A stretch of DNA of 64,000 nucleotides from Verrucomicrobiota bacterium (GTDB lineage: Bacteria; Verrucomicrobiota; Verrucomicrobiae; Limisphaerales; UBA11358), in assembly GCA_014860005.1 (NCBI GenBank), contig JACZKP010000076.1, forward strand, positions 124,001 to 188,000, in the 5' to 3' direction. Under the pieces are notes generated by a model that saw nothing but the letters and a program-made list of their open reading frames with translations, searched no databases and was not told the DNA's origin. Every line of letters starts with the position of its first letter. Position 1 is the first letter of the stretch. Positions 25,188-34,388 of the stretch are shown here, piece after piece. Position numbers and translations under genes: made by a program.

Positions 25188-27962
25188 TCACTTCCTGCCC
25201 GCACACCGGCGGCGGATGAACTTCTCGATCTCAACGACGACCAGCCCGGGCAGCAGGGTCAGAAGCATGACCGGCCACCAGTCCAGCGGGATGGCCGCCG
25301 TCCGGAAAATGCCCTGCAAAAACGGCACGTAGGTGATCAGCAACTGCGTGGCGACGGTCACGGCGATGCCCAGCAAGACCCACCGATTTGAGAACGGGCT
25401 GAACGTGAGGACGGACTTCTCGATGGAACGCGCGGAGAGGAGGTAACCGATTTGCACCCACATGATCGCCATGAACGCGGCGGTCTGGGCCTGCGTCAGC
25501 AAGTGGGCGTCCACCGTGTCTCCCTGTGTGGCTGGCGCGCCGAAGTGGTAATAGATGGCGAAGCCCGTCAGCGCCATCGCGAGGGACACCAAACCCACCC
25601 GCTCGAAGAACAGGGGATTGGCGATGCGTTCGTTGGGATTGCGGGGCGGGCCGTGGAGCAGCCCCTTTTCCTTCGCCTCCATCATCAATGGCAGCGCCAG
25701 GAATACCGCAACGCTCAGGTTCACCCAGAGGATGTGGATGGGTTCGAGCGGCAGGCGGACGGAGAACAACGTGACCAGCGGCGCGAGCAGGATGGCGCCG
25801 ATGATCATCGCGGCCTGACCGCCGTTGGTCGGCAGCATGTAAAACACCGCCTTCTGGAAATTCTTCCAGGCGTGCCGGCCTTCTTCGACGGCGTTGACGA
25901 TGCTGGCGAAGTTGTCGTCCGCCAGCACCATGTCGGCGGATTCCTTGCTGACTTCCGTGCCGGTGATGCCCATGGCGATGCCGATGTCCGCCGCCTTGAG
26001 CGCGGGGGCGTCGTTCACGCCGTCGCCGGTCATGGCCACGATGTTGCCGCGTTGCTGCAATTGCCGGCAGATGCGCAGCTTGTGCTCTGGCGCGCTGCGG
26101 GCATAGACCGACACGCGGCCCGCCGCCTCATGTAGTTGCTCATCGCTCATGCGCGCGAGGTCTTCACCGGTGAGCACGCCATCGTCGCCGGAGATGATGC
26201 CGATTTCTTGGGCGATGGCGCGGGCGGTGACGGCGTGGTCGCCGGTGATCATCACCACGCGAATGCCAGCGGTCTTGCATTGCTTGACGGCTTCGATGAC
26301 TTCGGGCCGCGGCGGGTCAATCATCCCGGTCAGACCGAGGAAGGTCAGGCCGTTGAGGTCGTCGGGGCTGATGCGGGTCTGGGTCTTGGGGACGCGCTTG
26401 CACGCCATGCCCAGCACCCGCAAGGCTTCGCGCGCCATGTCGTCGGCTTGGGCCAGGATCGTCTCGCGGCGCAGGGACGTGGTTTCGCCGCCGCTCATTT
26501 GATCCGCGCACAACGCGAGCACCGTCTCGGGCGAACCTTTTACGAAAATGAGATTGTGATCGCCGTTCTCGTGCAGCGTGGCCATGTAGCGGTTTTCCGA
26601 CTCGAAGGGAAGTTCGTCCACCTTGGGCGCGTGTTCGCTCAAGCGGGCCTTGGCGGCGGCCACGACCAGCGCGCCTTCGGTCGGATCGCCCACGATGCTG
26701 AACCTCCCCGACTTTTCTTCGAGGACGGCGTGGTTGCACCAGGCGGCGGCGCGCAGGGTTTCCAACAGTTCCGGCGGCTCGTTGGCAACATTCACGGGTT
26801 GGCCGTCACGCGTGAACTCGCCTTTCGGCTCGTAGCCCGCGCCGGTGACACGGTAGCCGCGTCCGCCCGCGAACAGCCGCACCACGGTCATTTCGTTGCG
26901 CGTGAGCGTGCCGGTCTTGTCCGAGCAAATCACGGAGGCGCAGCCCAAGGTTTCGGCGGCGGGCAGTTTGCGGATGAGCGCGTTGCGCCGGGCCATGGCG
27001 GTGGAGGCGAGCGCGAGGATGGCCACCACGATGGCCGGCAGTCCCTCCGGGATGGCGGCCACGGCCAGGGCCACGGAGGCGAGAAAGGAGAAGCCCAGCG
27101 GGAACTTGAACAGCACGGCCAGGATGAAATTGAGCGTGGCCAGGCAGAGGATGCCGATGACCAGGAAGCGGGTGAACTCGCTGATCTTGCGGGTGAGCGG
27201 CGTGATGATCGCCGGGGTTTCCTTCATCATCTCGGCGATCTTGCCGAACTCGGTGTGCCGCCCGGTGCTGGTCACCACGCCCTGGCCCGCGCCGCGGGTG
27301 ATGAACGTGCCGCTGAAAGCCATGTTCCTTTGATCGCCCGGCCCGAGGTGTTCTTTCTGGACCGGCTCGGTGTGTTTGTTCACCGGCACGGATTCGCCGG
27401 TGAGCGGGGCTTCGTCGGCGTAGAAATTCTTCACCTGGATGAGCCGCACATCGGCGGGCACGCGGTTGCCGCCCTCCAGCAACACGAGGTCGCCGGGCAC
27501 GACTTCGCGCGTGGGCACAACCTGTTTGCGACCGTCGCGCAGCACGGTGGATTCGGAGACGATCATTTTCTTGAGCGCCTCGATGGCGGCCTCGGCCTTG
27601 CCTTCCTGGATGAAGCCGATGATGACGTTGAGGAGCACCACGCCGAGGATGACGATGGTCTCCACGCCTTTGTGCAGAACGAAAGCGGTGACGAAGGAAG
27701 ACGCCAGCAGGACGTAGATCAGTGCGTTGTGAAACTGGAGCAGGAAGCGCAAGAAGGCCGAGCGCTTCCTGGCCGTGAGTTCGTTGTAGCCGTATTGGGC
27801 GAGGCGCTGGCGGACTTCGTCGCTGCTCAAGCCCGCCGCAGTGGTTTTCAGTTTGGCGAACACCTCTTCGGCGGGCAGTTCATACCAGGCCGACGGCGAC
27901 GGATTCGCAGGTCCAGCCGGTGAGTGATTCCGGGGAGCGGTTTTGGTTTCGTTTGTTGTCAT
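25188..27962 (-). CDS. Cation-transporting P-type ATPase, P2/CtpF-like
   Basis: This is a 924-aa inner-membrane ion pump. It contains the N-terminal cation-ATPase domain (YELPAEEVFAKL), LTGES, PEGLP in M4, the phosphorylation motif CSDKTGTLT, and TGDGVNDAPALK. Membrane helix 6 reads WVNLSVAVFLALPLMMEAKE; it lacks the NLVTD of Ca2+ pumps, so the ion is uncertain. It lies 11 bp downstream of a two-domain universal stress protein gene, as ctpF and its Usp neighbour do in the mycobacterial DosR regulon. It is a paralogue of the pump at 30658. The in-frame extension beyond 27962 is antisense to the usp gene and is rejected. Confidence 0.92.
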   Translation of the reverse strand: MTTNETKTAPRNHSPAGPANPSPSAWYELPAEEVFAKLKTTAAGLSSDEVRQRLAQYGYNELTARKRSAFLRFLLQFHNALIYVLLASSFVTAFVLHKGVETIVILGVVLLNVIIGFIQEGKAEAAIEALKKMIVSESTVLRDGRKQVVPTREVVPGDLVLLEGGNRVPADVRLIQVKNFYADEAPLTGESVPVNKHTEPVQKEHLGPGDQRNMAFSGTFITRGAGQGVVTSTGRHTEFGKIAEMMKETPAIITPLTRKISEFTRFLVIGILCLATLNFILAVLFKFPLGFSFLASVALAVAAIPEGLPAIVVAILALASTAMARRNALIRKLPAAETLGCASVICSDKTGTLTRNEMTVVRLFAGGRGYRVTGAGYEPKGEFTRDGQPVNVANEPPELLETLRAAAWCNHAVLEEKSGRFSIVGDPTEGALVVAAAKARLSEHAPKVDELPFESENRYMATLHENGDHNLIFVKGSPETVLALCADQMSGGETTSLRRETILAQADDMAREALRVLGMACKRVPKTQTRISPDDLNGLTFLGLTGMIDPPRPEVIEAVKQCKTAGIRVVMITGDHAVTARAIAQEIGIISGDDGVLTGEDLARMSDEQLHEAAGRVSVYARSAPEHKLRICRQLQQRGNIVAMTGDGVNDAPALKAADIGIAMGITGTEVSKESADMVLADDNFASIVNAVEEGRHAWKNFQKAVFYMLPTNGGQAAMIIGAILLAPLVTLFSVRLPLEPIHILWVNLSVAVFLALPLMMEAKEKGLLHGPPRNPNERIANPLFFERVGLVSLAMALTGFAIYYHFGAPATQGDTVDAHLLTQAQTAAFMAIMWVQIGYLLSARSIEKSVLTFSPFSNRWVLLGIAVTVATQLLITYVPFLQGIFRTAAIPLDWWPVMLLTLLPGLVVVEIEKFIRRRCAGRK

Positions 27963-27973
27963 AGGGAAGTGAT

Positions 27974-28876
27974 TCAAGGAATGGGCAGGACGGTTTCCGC
28001 GTCCGGCGGCAGCACGGTCAACACCGAGCACGGCAACTCGCGCAGCAGGCGCTCGGCGGTTGAACCCATCACGATATAGCGCAGGGTCGTGTGGCCGCGT
28101 CGGCCGAGAATGACCAGGTCGGCCTTGACCTCCTTGGCGTATTGCGCGATGCCCTGGCCGTAGCTGGACCACGGAAACAACACGCAGCGCATGTTGAAGC
28201 CCTCGTGCTGATCCACGAATTCCTCCAGCCGTCCCTGAAGCGCGTCGGTGTATTGCTTCTGGAAGTCCGGCGAGGCTTCGGGCGTCGGCGCGCGGTAATG
28301 CAGCCGTCGCCAGGGCACGTCGCACACATGCAGGCAATGAATCTCGCCGCCTTCCCGTCCGACCACGCGCGTGGCTTGCTCGACGGCCAGGCCCGAGGTG
28401 GGAGAGAAATCCACGCAGGCCACAACTTTGCGGAAAGGCGCCGTGCCGCCTTCGCTGACCAGTAAGACCTTGGTGGGCGCTTTGCGCGCGAGTTTCGCCG
28501 CCAACGTGCCGGCTCCCAGAATCGGGGCAGAGTCGCCGCGCGCTCCGGCGATTAGCAAGTCGGCCGAGACCGCCCGCACCTGAGTCAGCACCTCGTGAAT
28601 GGGCGTGCCAACCACAACGCTGATCTCCGCCTGGCCGCCGGCTTCCTGAATCCAGGCGGCCATCCTGGCGTGCGCCTGCCGATACACCAGATCGGTGGCG
28701 TCGGAATCGGTCGCGTGCATGGACCACGCCACGTTCGAGACGACGAGCGGTTCGATGACGTGAATGGCGTGCAACTTCGCCCCGTTCCAGCCGGCGATGC
28801 GCACGGCTTGCGCGAGCGCGGCCTTCGAGCAGTCGGAAAAGTCCACCGCGACGAGGATGTTCTTTAGCTGGTTCAT
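27974..28876 (-). CDS. Universal stress protein, two Usp domains
   Basis: The protein is 300 aa with two tandem Usp domains. It begins LKNILVAVDFSDCS, the Usp strand 1/Asp signature. The second domain keeps the full nucleotide-binding signature G-2x-G-9x-GS (GRRGHTTLRYIVMGS), so it should bind ATP; the first domain lacks it. It belongs to a paralogue set with the proteins at 33438 and 40391, which all begin MN(Q/R)LK. It precedes a P-type ATPase in the same unit. Usp proteins protect cells in stasis and hypoxia, but their molecular action is not settled. Confidence 0.92.
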   Translation of the reverse strand: MNQLKNILVAVDFSDCSKAALAQAVRIAGWNGAKLHAIHVIEPLVVSNVAWSMHATDSDATDLVYRQAHARMAAWIQEAGGQAEISVVVGTPIHEVLTQVRAVSADLLIAGARGDSAPILGAGTLAAKLARKAPTKVLLVSEGGTAPFRKVVACVDFSPTSGLAVEQATRVVGREGGEIHCLHVCDVPWRRLHYRAPTPEASPDFQKQYTDALQGRLEEFVDQHEGFNMRCVLFPWSSYGQGIAQYAKEVKADLVILGRRGHTTLRYIVMGSTAERLLRELPCSVLTVLPPDAETVLPIP

Positions 28877-28903
28877 AGATTTCCTTTCATTACAGGTTTG
28901 GTT

Positions 28904-30265
28904 TCACCCCGGCGGCGTGTGTGCCACCAACAACGGACGCGTGCTGCGGCGCATGATGGTCTGAGTGACGGAATTGCCCGCCGCCGCCGAAAAACGGGAG
29001 TGTCCGTGCGTGCCCAGGCAGATCACATCGGCACCAAAACGCTCCGCCGCCTGCGTGATCGCCACCGCCGGCTTCCGGTGTTCGAGCACTTCCACCTCGG
29101 TGACAATGCCGCGCGCTACCGCATCTGTCGGCACGAGGGAGCGCAGTTGATCGGTGCAAAGGCGCACGTATTCCGCATGTTGGCGTTTTGTGTTCCGGTC
29201 TCCGATGCCGTGCTCATATTGACCGTTGGGCAGGGCCTGGGGATGGACGACATGCGCCAAAAGCACGGTGCCGCCCGCGTTCAACAGGGAATACGCCTGA
29301 CGGACGGCTTGATTGCCCGCCGCCGAGAAATCCGTTGCCACCAGCACCCGGTGCGGAGCCGTTGCCGGCGGCAGCACCCGTTCGCCGCCTGCCGGCACGA
29401 CCAGCACACTCATCGGCGCATGGCGCAGCATGGCCCGCGACACCGAAACGTGGAAGAGCCGTTCCAGTCCGTGGCGCTGGTGCGTGCCGGTGAGCAGGAG
29501 ATCGGCCCGTTCCTGATTCGCGATCTCGATGAGGTTGTTATCGGGACGGCCCCAAGTGCCCTGCACGCGAATCCGCGCCCCCGCGTCGCCCAGGACGGCG
29601 TTGGCCTTTTCCCGCAAATCGCGTTCGAGGATGCGCTGGACTTCCGGCTCGTTGCCGTCGAACGGGGCCGGGCCGGGGATGCCCAGACGCGCGTTTTCGT
29701 CCGGCGACGAGTCCACTTCTGCCACGACCAGCTCGCACGGTCCCCAACAACGAAGTTTATCGAGCCAGGTCAGCGCGGCGTCCGCCGTGGCGCTGAAATC
29801 GTAGGCGCACACCACGCGGAGCGGGCGTCCACCGCGCGCCCATTCCAGATATGGTTCGGCCTGCCGCACGACCAGTGTTGGAAGGGGCGAGCTTTCCGCC
29901 ACGCGTTCGCCCACGCCGCCGACCAGCCGATGGTTTGAAGCCAGCCGCCCCTGCGAGCCAACCACGACCAGCCGGGTTTCCCCGGGCAGAACTTTGCTCA
30001 GGAGGGCCGGCTCCGGGCAACCCGTAACCAGATGCGATTCGACCGCCGCGCCGAGCCGCCGCAGCCGCGCCACTTCCTCCGCCAGCATCTCGTGGAGGTT
30101 GGCGAACAACGCATTCATGACTTCGGGCGATGCCGCGCCCTGCCCGCCGGCAGGCAGCGCGTGGACGAGCAACAAACGGTCGTTGAGCTTGTGCGCGAGC
30201 ACGGCGGCGACCGTCGCGCCAGCTTTGGCGGTGTCGCTGAAATCGGTCCCGCAGATGATGTTCAT
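28904..30265 (-). CDS. Universal stress protein, three Usp domains
   Basis: The protein is 453 aa, about three times a Usp domain; domain starts are IICGTDFSDTA, LRVVCAYDFSATA and HRVLVATDFSAAG. Nucleotide-binding motifs are all altered: GSQGRLASNHRLVGG in domain 1, the second Gly lost in domain 2 (GTHQRHG), and GTHGHSRF without the following GS in domain 3. Domain 3 has a small insertion with HVVHPQALPNG. It is a close paralogue of the three-domain protein at 41322. It is the first gene after leader element LE1. Confidence 0.9.
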   Translation of the reverse strand: MNIICGTDFSDTAKAGATVAAVLAHKLNDRLLLVHALPAGGQGAASPEVMNALFANLHEMLAEEVARLRRLGAAVESHLVTGCPEPALLSKVLPGETRLVVVGSQGRLASNHRLVGGVGERVAESSPLPTLVVRQAEPYLEWARGGRPLRVVCAYDFSATADAALTWLDKLRCWGPCELVVAEVDSSPDENARLGIPGPAPFDGNEPEVQRILERDLREKANAVLGDAGARIRVQGTWGRPDNNLIEIANQERADLLLTGTHQRHGLERLFHVSVSRAMLRHAPMSVLVVPAGGERVLPPATAPHRVLVATDFSAAGNQAVRQAYSLLNAGGTVLLAHVVHPQALPNGQYEHGIGDRNTKRQHAEYVRLCTDQLRSLVPTDAVARGIVTEVEVLEHRKPAVAITQAAERFGADVICLGTHGHSRFSAAAGNSVTQTIMRRSTRPLLVAHTPPG

Positions 30266-30374
30266 AACGGCCTCCGCGTGTTGGAAATTCCCGGATTGAA
30301 TTCAATGCTCGGTGTCATCGCTTTGAACCTTCCAAGCCGGGTCGCCGGCAGTTGGTTTTCGTTCCGCTTTTTCT

Positions 30375-30508
30375 TTTAGCCGGTGTTGTGCCAGCGGGCT
30401 TTTGAGGCGCGGCGCGCTACCGGGCAAGGATTTAGGCGACTGCTCCGTCGTTGTCCGGTTACATGAATGGCGAGCGGGAATCCATCGGTGCGCAGTGGGA
30501 AGCCACCT
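30375..30508 (-). repeat. Leader element LE1 (five-copy operon-head family)
   Basis: This 134-bp member reads, on the minus strand, from GAGGTGGC to CGCCATTC and ends in GCTGGCACAACACCGGCTAAA. The outer arms GGTGGC/GCCAtt pair partly. The terminal hairpin is kept by a G.U pair. It ends 110 nt before the start of the three-domain Usp gene that heads the long unit running to 15283. See LE2-LE5. Confidence 0.8.
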
Positions 30509-30523
30509 CTGCCGGGACATTTC

Positions 30524-30661
30524 TCATTCCGTTGGCAGCAGTGGAGTTGTCGGGCTGGTCCTGCCGGTTGGGGAGTAAGCGTGAAGGCGTTCAGGCACTG
30601 CGCGCACCGTAGCCGCGCGCCGCGCCGATTCGGTGAAACCTGGCCGGCAGGCGATGTTCAT
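30524..30661 (-). pseudogene. N-terminal fragment of a three-domain universal stress protein gene
   Basis: The fragment (45 codons) starts MNIACRPGFTESARRAATV, clearly related to MNIICGTDFSDTAKAGATV at the start of the protein encoded from 30265. The DNA around its start (gatgttcataa ... cctccgcgtgtt) is also nearly the same. It overlaps the stop of the upstream ATPase by ATGA but runs out after one helix. It is a truncated duplicate lying directly upstream of LE1. Confidence 0.65.
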
Positions 30662-33441
30662 AAACCCCTCCGCGTGTTTGAAACTTTCGGATTGGGGGAA
30701 AGCCGCGCGCGCTCGCGGGCCGCTGCCCAACGACGGCGAATCCATTTCTCGAGACCGACCACCGCGTAGCCAGTCACGGCCACCGCCAGGATGTGCAGCC
30801 ATGCCTGGCCGCTGATGGGCGCGGTGTGGAAAAGCCGGTTCATGATCGGCGCGTAGGTGAACAGCAACTGGGCGGCGACCATGCCGGCGATGCCCGCGTA
30901 GATCCACAGGTTGCTGAAGACTCCCACGGCGAACATGGAGTGCGTGAGCGAGCGGCAGTTCAGCAGATAGAACACCAGCACCATGACCACCACGTTCACC
31001 GCAATGGTCCGGGCCTCGGCGATGCTCGCCCCGTGAGCGGCCTGCTCCCAAACGAACAGCCCAAACGCGCCAGCGAGCATCAACGCGGACACGAGACCAA
31101 TGCGCATCACCATGGGGAATGTCATGATGGGCGTCTTCGGGCCGCGCGGCGGGCGTTGCATGAGATCGCGCTCCTTGGCCTCGAACACCAGCATCAACCC
31201 CAGCAGCAGCACGGTGGTCATGTTCACCCACAGCAACTGCACCGGAAGAATCGGCAACGTGACCCCGGCAAAGACCGCCGCCAGAATGATCAGGCCCTGG
31301 CCGAAATTGGTCGGCAGTGTCCAGACGATGAATTTCGTCAGGTTGTCGAAAACGTTCCGGCCTTCTTCGATGGCGGCCTCGATGGTGGCAAAATTGTCGT
31401 CGGTCAGAAGCATGTCTGCGGCGCCCTTGGCCACGTCCGTGCCCGCGATGCCCATGGCCACGCCGATGTCGGCCTGTTTGAGCGCGGGCGCGTCGTTCAC
31501 GCCATCGCCCGTCATGGCCACGACGTGGCCGCGCGCCTGAAGTGCCTGGACCAGCCGCAACTTCTGTTCGGGGGCCACGCGGGCGAAGACGTCCGTGCGC
31601 TCGGCCACGTTTGGCAATTCCGCGTTGGAAAAGTTCTCCAACTCCCGTCCGGTGACGACCCGCAACTCGGCCCCCGCGCCCGCCATGCCGTTCAGTCCGA
31701 TCTGGTGCGCGATGGCTTTGGCCGTGAGCGCGTGGTCGCCGGTGATCATTTTGACGCGGATGCCGGCGCGCTGGCATTGGCGGACGGCGGAGACGGCTTC
31801 GGCGCGCGGCGGATCCATCATGGCTTGCAGACCGAGAAAGGTGAGTCCGCTCGTGACGTCGGCGCGAGCGAGATGCGTGTGTCCCACCAGCGCCAGCCGC
31901 CGGGCGAAGGCGAGCACGCGCAGCCCTTGCGCGGCCATGGCTTCGGCGGCGCGGCGGAGGTCTTCCTTGTCGAGCGTGGTGTGAGTGCCGCTCTCGTCGA
32001 GCGCGTCCACGCAACCGTCCAGCAGCCGTTCCACCGCGCCCTTGACGTAGATGGCGTGTTCGCGACCGCCGGGCCGGGCGTGCAAGCTGGCCATGTATTG
32101 GTGTTCGGACTCGAAGGGGATGGCGTCGAGCCGGGGAAAGAGCCGGGTCGCTTCGGATTCGTTCAAACCGCCTTTCGCGGCGGATACGATCAGCGCGCCT
32201 TCGGTGGGATCGCCCTGCACGGCGAGTCTTCCATTCTTGCGGACGATCTGGGCGTCGTTGCAGAGCAGGCCGGCCTGGAGACACTCCCGGAGGGCGACGC
32301 GCGCGGCCAGTTGCGTCGGCTCGCCGTGGCGCTGGATTTCGCCGTGCGGTTCGTAACCGGCGCCGGTGACATCGAAGAGATTTCCTCCCGCGTAAATCTG
32401 CTGCACGGTCATCTGGTTTTCCGTGAGCGTGCCGGTTTTGTCGGAACAAATGACGGTGGTGCTGCCGAGGGTTTCCACCGCCGGAAGCTTGCGGATGATG
32501 GCCCGCCGGCGTGCCATGCGGGCGACACCGATGGCCAGCACGATGGTCACGGCGGCGGGCAGGCCCTCGGGAATGGCTCCGACTGCCAGCGCAACGGCGC
32601 TCATGAATATCTCGACCAGTGGCTGGCCGCGAAGGAGGCCGACCAGAAACGTCACCCCCGCCAGGGCGAGGATGGCGATGAGCAGCACCTTGCTGAACTG
32701 GGCGATCTTCCGCGTGAGCGGCGTCGAGAGGCTGGTGGCTTCGCTAATCAGCCGGGCGATGCGGCCGGTTTCGGTCTGGTTGCCGATGCCCCAGACCACG
32801 CCCTCGGCCTGGCCGTAGGTGACGAGCGTGCCGGCGAAGGCGAGGTTCTTGCGCTCCGCCAGAATCGTGTCCAGCGCCAGGGCGTCGGCGTGTTTTTCCA
32901 CCGGCACGGATTCGCCGGTGAGGGCGGATTCGTCCACCTGGAGATCGCGCACATGGAACAGGCGGAGGTCGGCGGGCACACGGTCGCCGGATTGCAGCAA
33001 CACCACGTCGCCCGGCACGAGTTCCTCCGAGGCCACGCGCTGCTTGCGGCCGTCGCGGCGAACGGTCGCCTCGGTGACGACCATTTTGGCGAGCGCCTCG
33101 ATGGCGCGCTCGGCCTTGGCTTCCTGCACGTAACCGACGATGGCGTTGACCAGGACCACGCCGAAGATGACCGAGGCATCCACCCAACCTTTCAAGAAGA
33201 ACGTCACGACGCTGGCCGCGAGCAGGAGATACAGGAGGGGCTGGTGAAATTGCAGGAGGAAGCGCACCAGTTCGCTCTGGCGTTTCTGCGCGGTCAGGCG
33301 GTTGGGGCCGAACTGGGTCTGCCGCCGCTTGATCTCCTCGTCCGAGAGACCGGCACGCAGGTCCACGCCGAGGAACTGGATCACCTGCTCCGTGTGGAGT
33401 TGGTGCCAAACCGGCGATTGGGTTGGCGTCGCTTCTTTCAT
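30658..33441 (-). CDS. Cation-transporting P-type ATPase, P2/CtpF-like
   Basis: The protein is 927 aa and a paralogue of the pump at 25188. It shows LTGESVPVEKH, AIPEGLPAAVT, ICSDKTGTLTENQMTV and MTGDGVNDAPALKQADIGVAMG. Helix 6 reads WVNMTTVLLLGLMLVFE, the pattern of mycobacterial CtpF rather than of SERCA-type Ca2+ pumps. Its start overlaps the stop of the upstream two-domain Usp gene by ATGA, so the two are translationally coupled, repeating the usp-ATPase pairing seen at 28 kb. Confidence 0.93.
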   Translation of the reverse strand: MKEATPTQSPVWHQLHTEQVIQFLGVDLRAGLSDEEIKRRQTQFGPNRLTAQKRQSELVRFLLQFHQPLLYLLLAASVVTFFLKGWVDASVIFGVVLVNAIVGYVQEAKAERAIEALAKMVVTEATVRRDGRKQRVASEELVPGDVVLLQSGDRVPADLRLFHVRDLQVDESALTGESVPVEKHADALALDTILAERKNLAFAGTLVTYGQAEGVVWGIGNQTETGRIARLISEATSLSTPLTRKIAQFSKVLLIAILALAGVTFLVGLLRGQPLVEIFMSAVALAVGAIPEGLPAAVTIVLAIGVARMARRRAIIRKLPAVETLGSTTVICSDKTGTLTENQMTVQQIYAGGNLFDVTGAGYEPHGEIQRHGEPTQLAARVALRECLQAGLLCNDAQIVRKNGRLAVQGDPTEGALIVSAAKGGLNESEATRLFPRLDAIPFESEHQYMASLHARPGGREHAIYVKGAVERLLDGCVDALDESGTHTTLDKEDLRRAAEAMAAQGLRVLAFARRLALVGHTHLARADVTSGLTFLGLQAMMDPPRAEAVSAVRQCQRAGIRVKMITGDHALTAKAIAHQIGLNGMAGAGAELRVVTGRELENFSNAELPNVAERTDVFARVAPEQKLRLVQALQARGHVVAMTGDGVNDAPALKQADIGVAMGIAGTDVAKGAADMLLTDDNFATIEAAIEEGRNVFDNLTKFIVWTLPTNFGQGLIILAAVFAGVTLPILPVQLLWVNMTTVLLLGLMLVFEAKERDLMQRPPRGPKTPIMTFPMVMRIGLVSALMLAGAFGLFVWEQAAHGASIAEARTIAVNVVVMVLVFYLLNCRSLTHSMFAVGVFSNLWIYAGIAGMVAAQLLFTYAPIMNRLFHTAPISGQAWLHILAVAVTGYAVVGLEKWIRRRWAAARERARLSPNPKVSNTRRGL

Positions 33442-34367
33442 TGAGGTTGATCTTGATTTTCAAACGGCACCCGGACGCCCTCATTGCAGGGTTTCACGGT
33501 CAACACCGAGCAGGGCACGTCGCGCAACAACCGCTCGACGGTCGAGCCGAGCATCATGTATTTCAGATTCGTGCGGCCTTTGGTGCCCAGCACGACCAGG
33601 TCGGCTCTGACTGGCCGGGCATATTCGGCAATGCCGCACCGGAAATTGCTGGCGTTGAACACGGCGAAGTGCGTCACCACGCCGGGAGGAGTGTCGCCCA
33701 CGAATTCCTTGAGGCGCTGTTCCAGCCGCGTCCGATACTGATGTTGGAAATCCGTCGCGGTCTCCAGGGTTTTCGCGCAATAAGGCAGGCGCTTCCACGG
33801 CCCGTCGAAGACGTGCAGGAAATACACGTGACTCTGGTCCTGCGCGGCGACGCGCAACGCCTGCGCCACGGCTTCACGGGACAATTCCGAAAAATCCACA
33901 CAGGCGACGACCGTTTGGAACGGACGCGCGTGGCGGGCCTCAACCAACATGACCTTGCACGGCGCCTTCCGCACGCACTTGGTCGCCAGTGTGCCCGCGC
34001 TGGCGGGGAGCATTGAGTCGCCATGCACACCCAGCACCAACAGGTCGGCCTCGGTGGATTGAACCTTGCGGAGGATTCCATCAATCGGAGGGCCGACCAG
34101 CACGTCCACGCTGCGCGGCATGGACGGGCCGAACTCGGCGAGCCACGCTTCGAGTTGCCCCTTCGCATGGCGGACTGCGTCGGCTTGGATTCGCGCGATC
34201 GTGTGGCCCAAGGCATCCGCCAGGTCGCTGATGACGAGGTATTCGATGACGTGAACGACGTGAAGGTGGGCCTGGTTCCATTGAGCGATGCGCACCGCCT
34301 GGTGCAACGCGCTGCGCGAGCAGTCCGAGAAATCCACCCCGACGACGATGGATTTTAATTGGTTCAT
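33438..34367 (-). CDS. Universal stress protein, two Usp domains
   Basis: The protein is 309 aa and begins MNQLKSIVVGVDFSDCS. The C-terminal domain has an intact ATP-binding signature (GTKGRTNLKYMMLGS); the N-terminal domain does not (GVHGDSMLPASAG). It is a paralogue of the proteins at 27974 and 40391. It overlaps the following ATPase gene by 4 bp, suggesting equal expression of the Usp and the pump. Physical regulation of the pump by this Usp is possible but only inferred. Confidence 0.92.
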   Translation of the reverse strand: MNQLKSIVVGVDFSDCSRSALHQAVRIAQWNQAHLHVVHVIEYLVISDLADALGHTIARIQADAVRHAKGQLEAWLAEFGPSMPRSVDVLVGPPIDGILRKVQSTEADLLVLGVHGDSMLPASAGTLATKCVRKAPCKVMLVEARHARPFQTVVACVDFSELSREAVAQALRVAAQDQSHVYFLHVFDGPWKRLPYCAKTLETATDFQHQYRTRLEQRLKEFVGDTPPGVVTHFAVFNASNFRCGIAEYARPVRADLVVLGTKGRTNLKYMMLGSTVERLLRDVPCSVLTVKPCNEGVRVPFENQDQPQ

Positions 34368-34388
34368 AATTGCTCGGTTCGCTTCGAG

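Noticed and set aside
27963..28727. N-terminal extension of the first P-type ATPase by 255 codons
   Set aside because: It is the antisense-free alternate frame of the universal stress protein gene on the same strand; its composition is Arg/Gly-rich and the ATPase domain starts after 27962.
30793..33444. 883-codon open frame on the plus strand opposite the P-type ATPase
   Set aside because: High-GC antisense shadow; His/Arg/Gly/Asp-rich composition with no motifs, while the minus strand encodes a complete ATPase.
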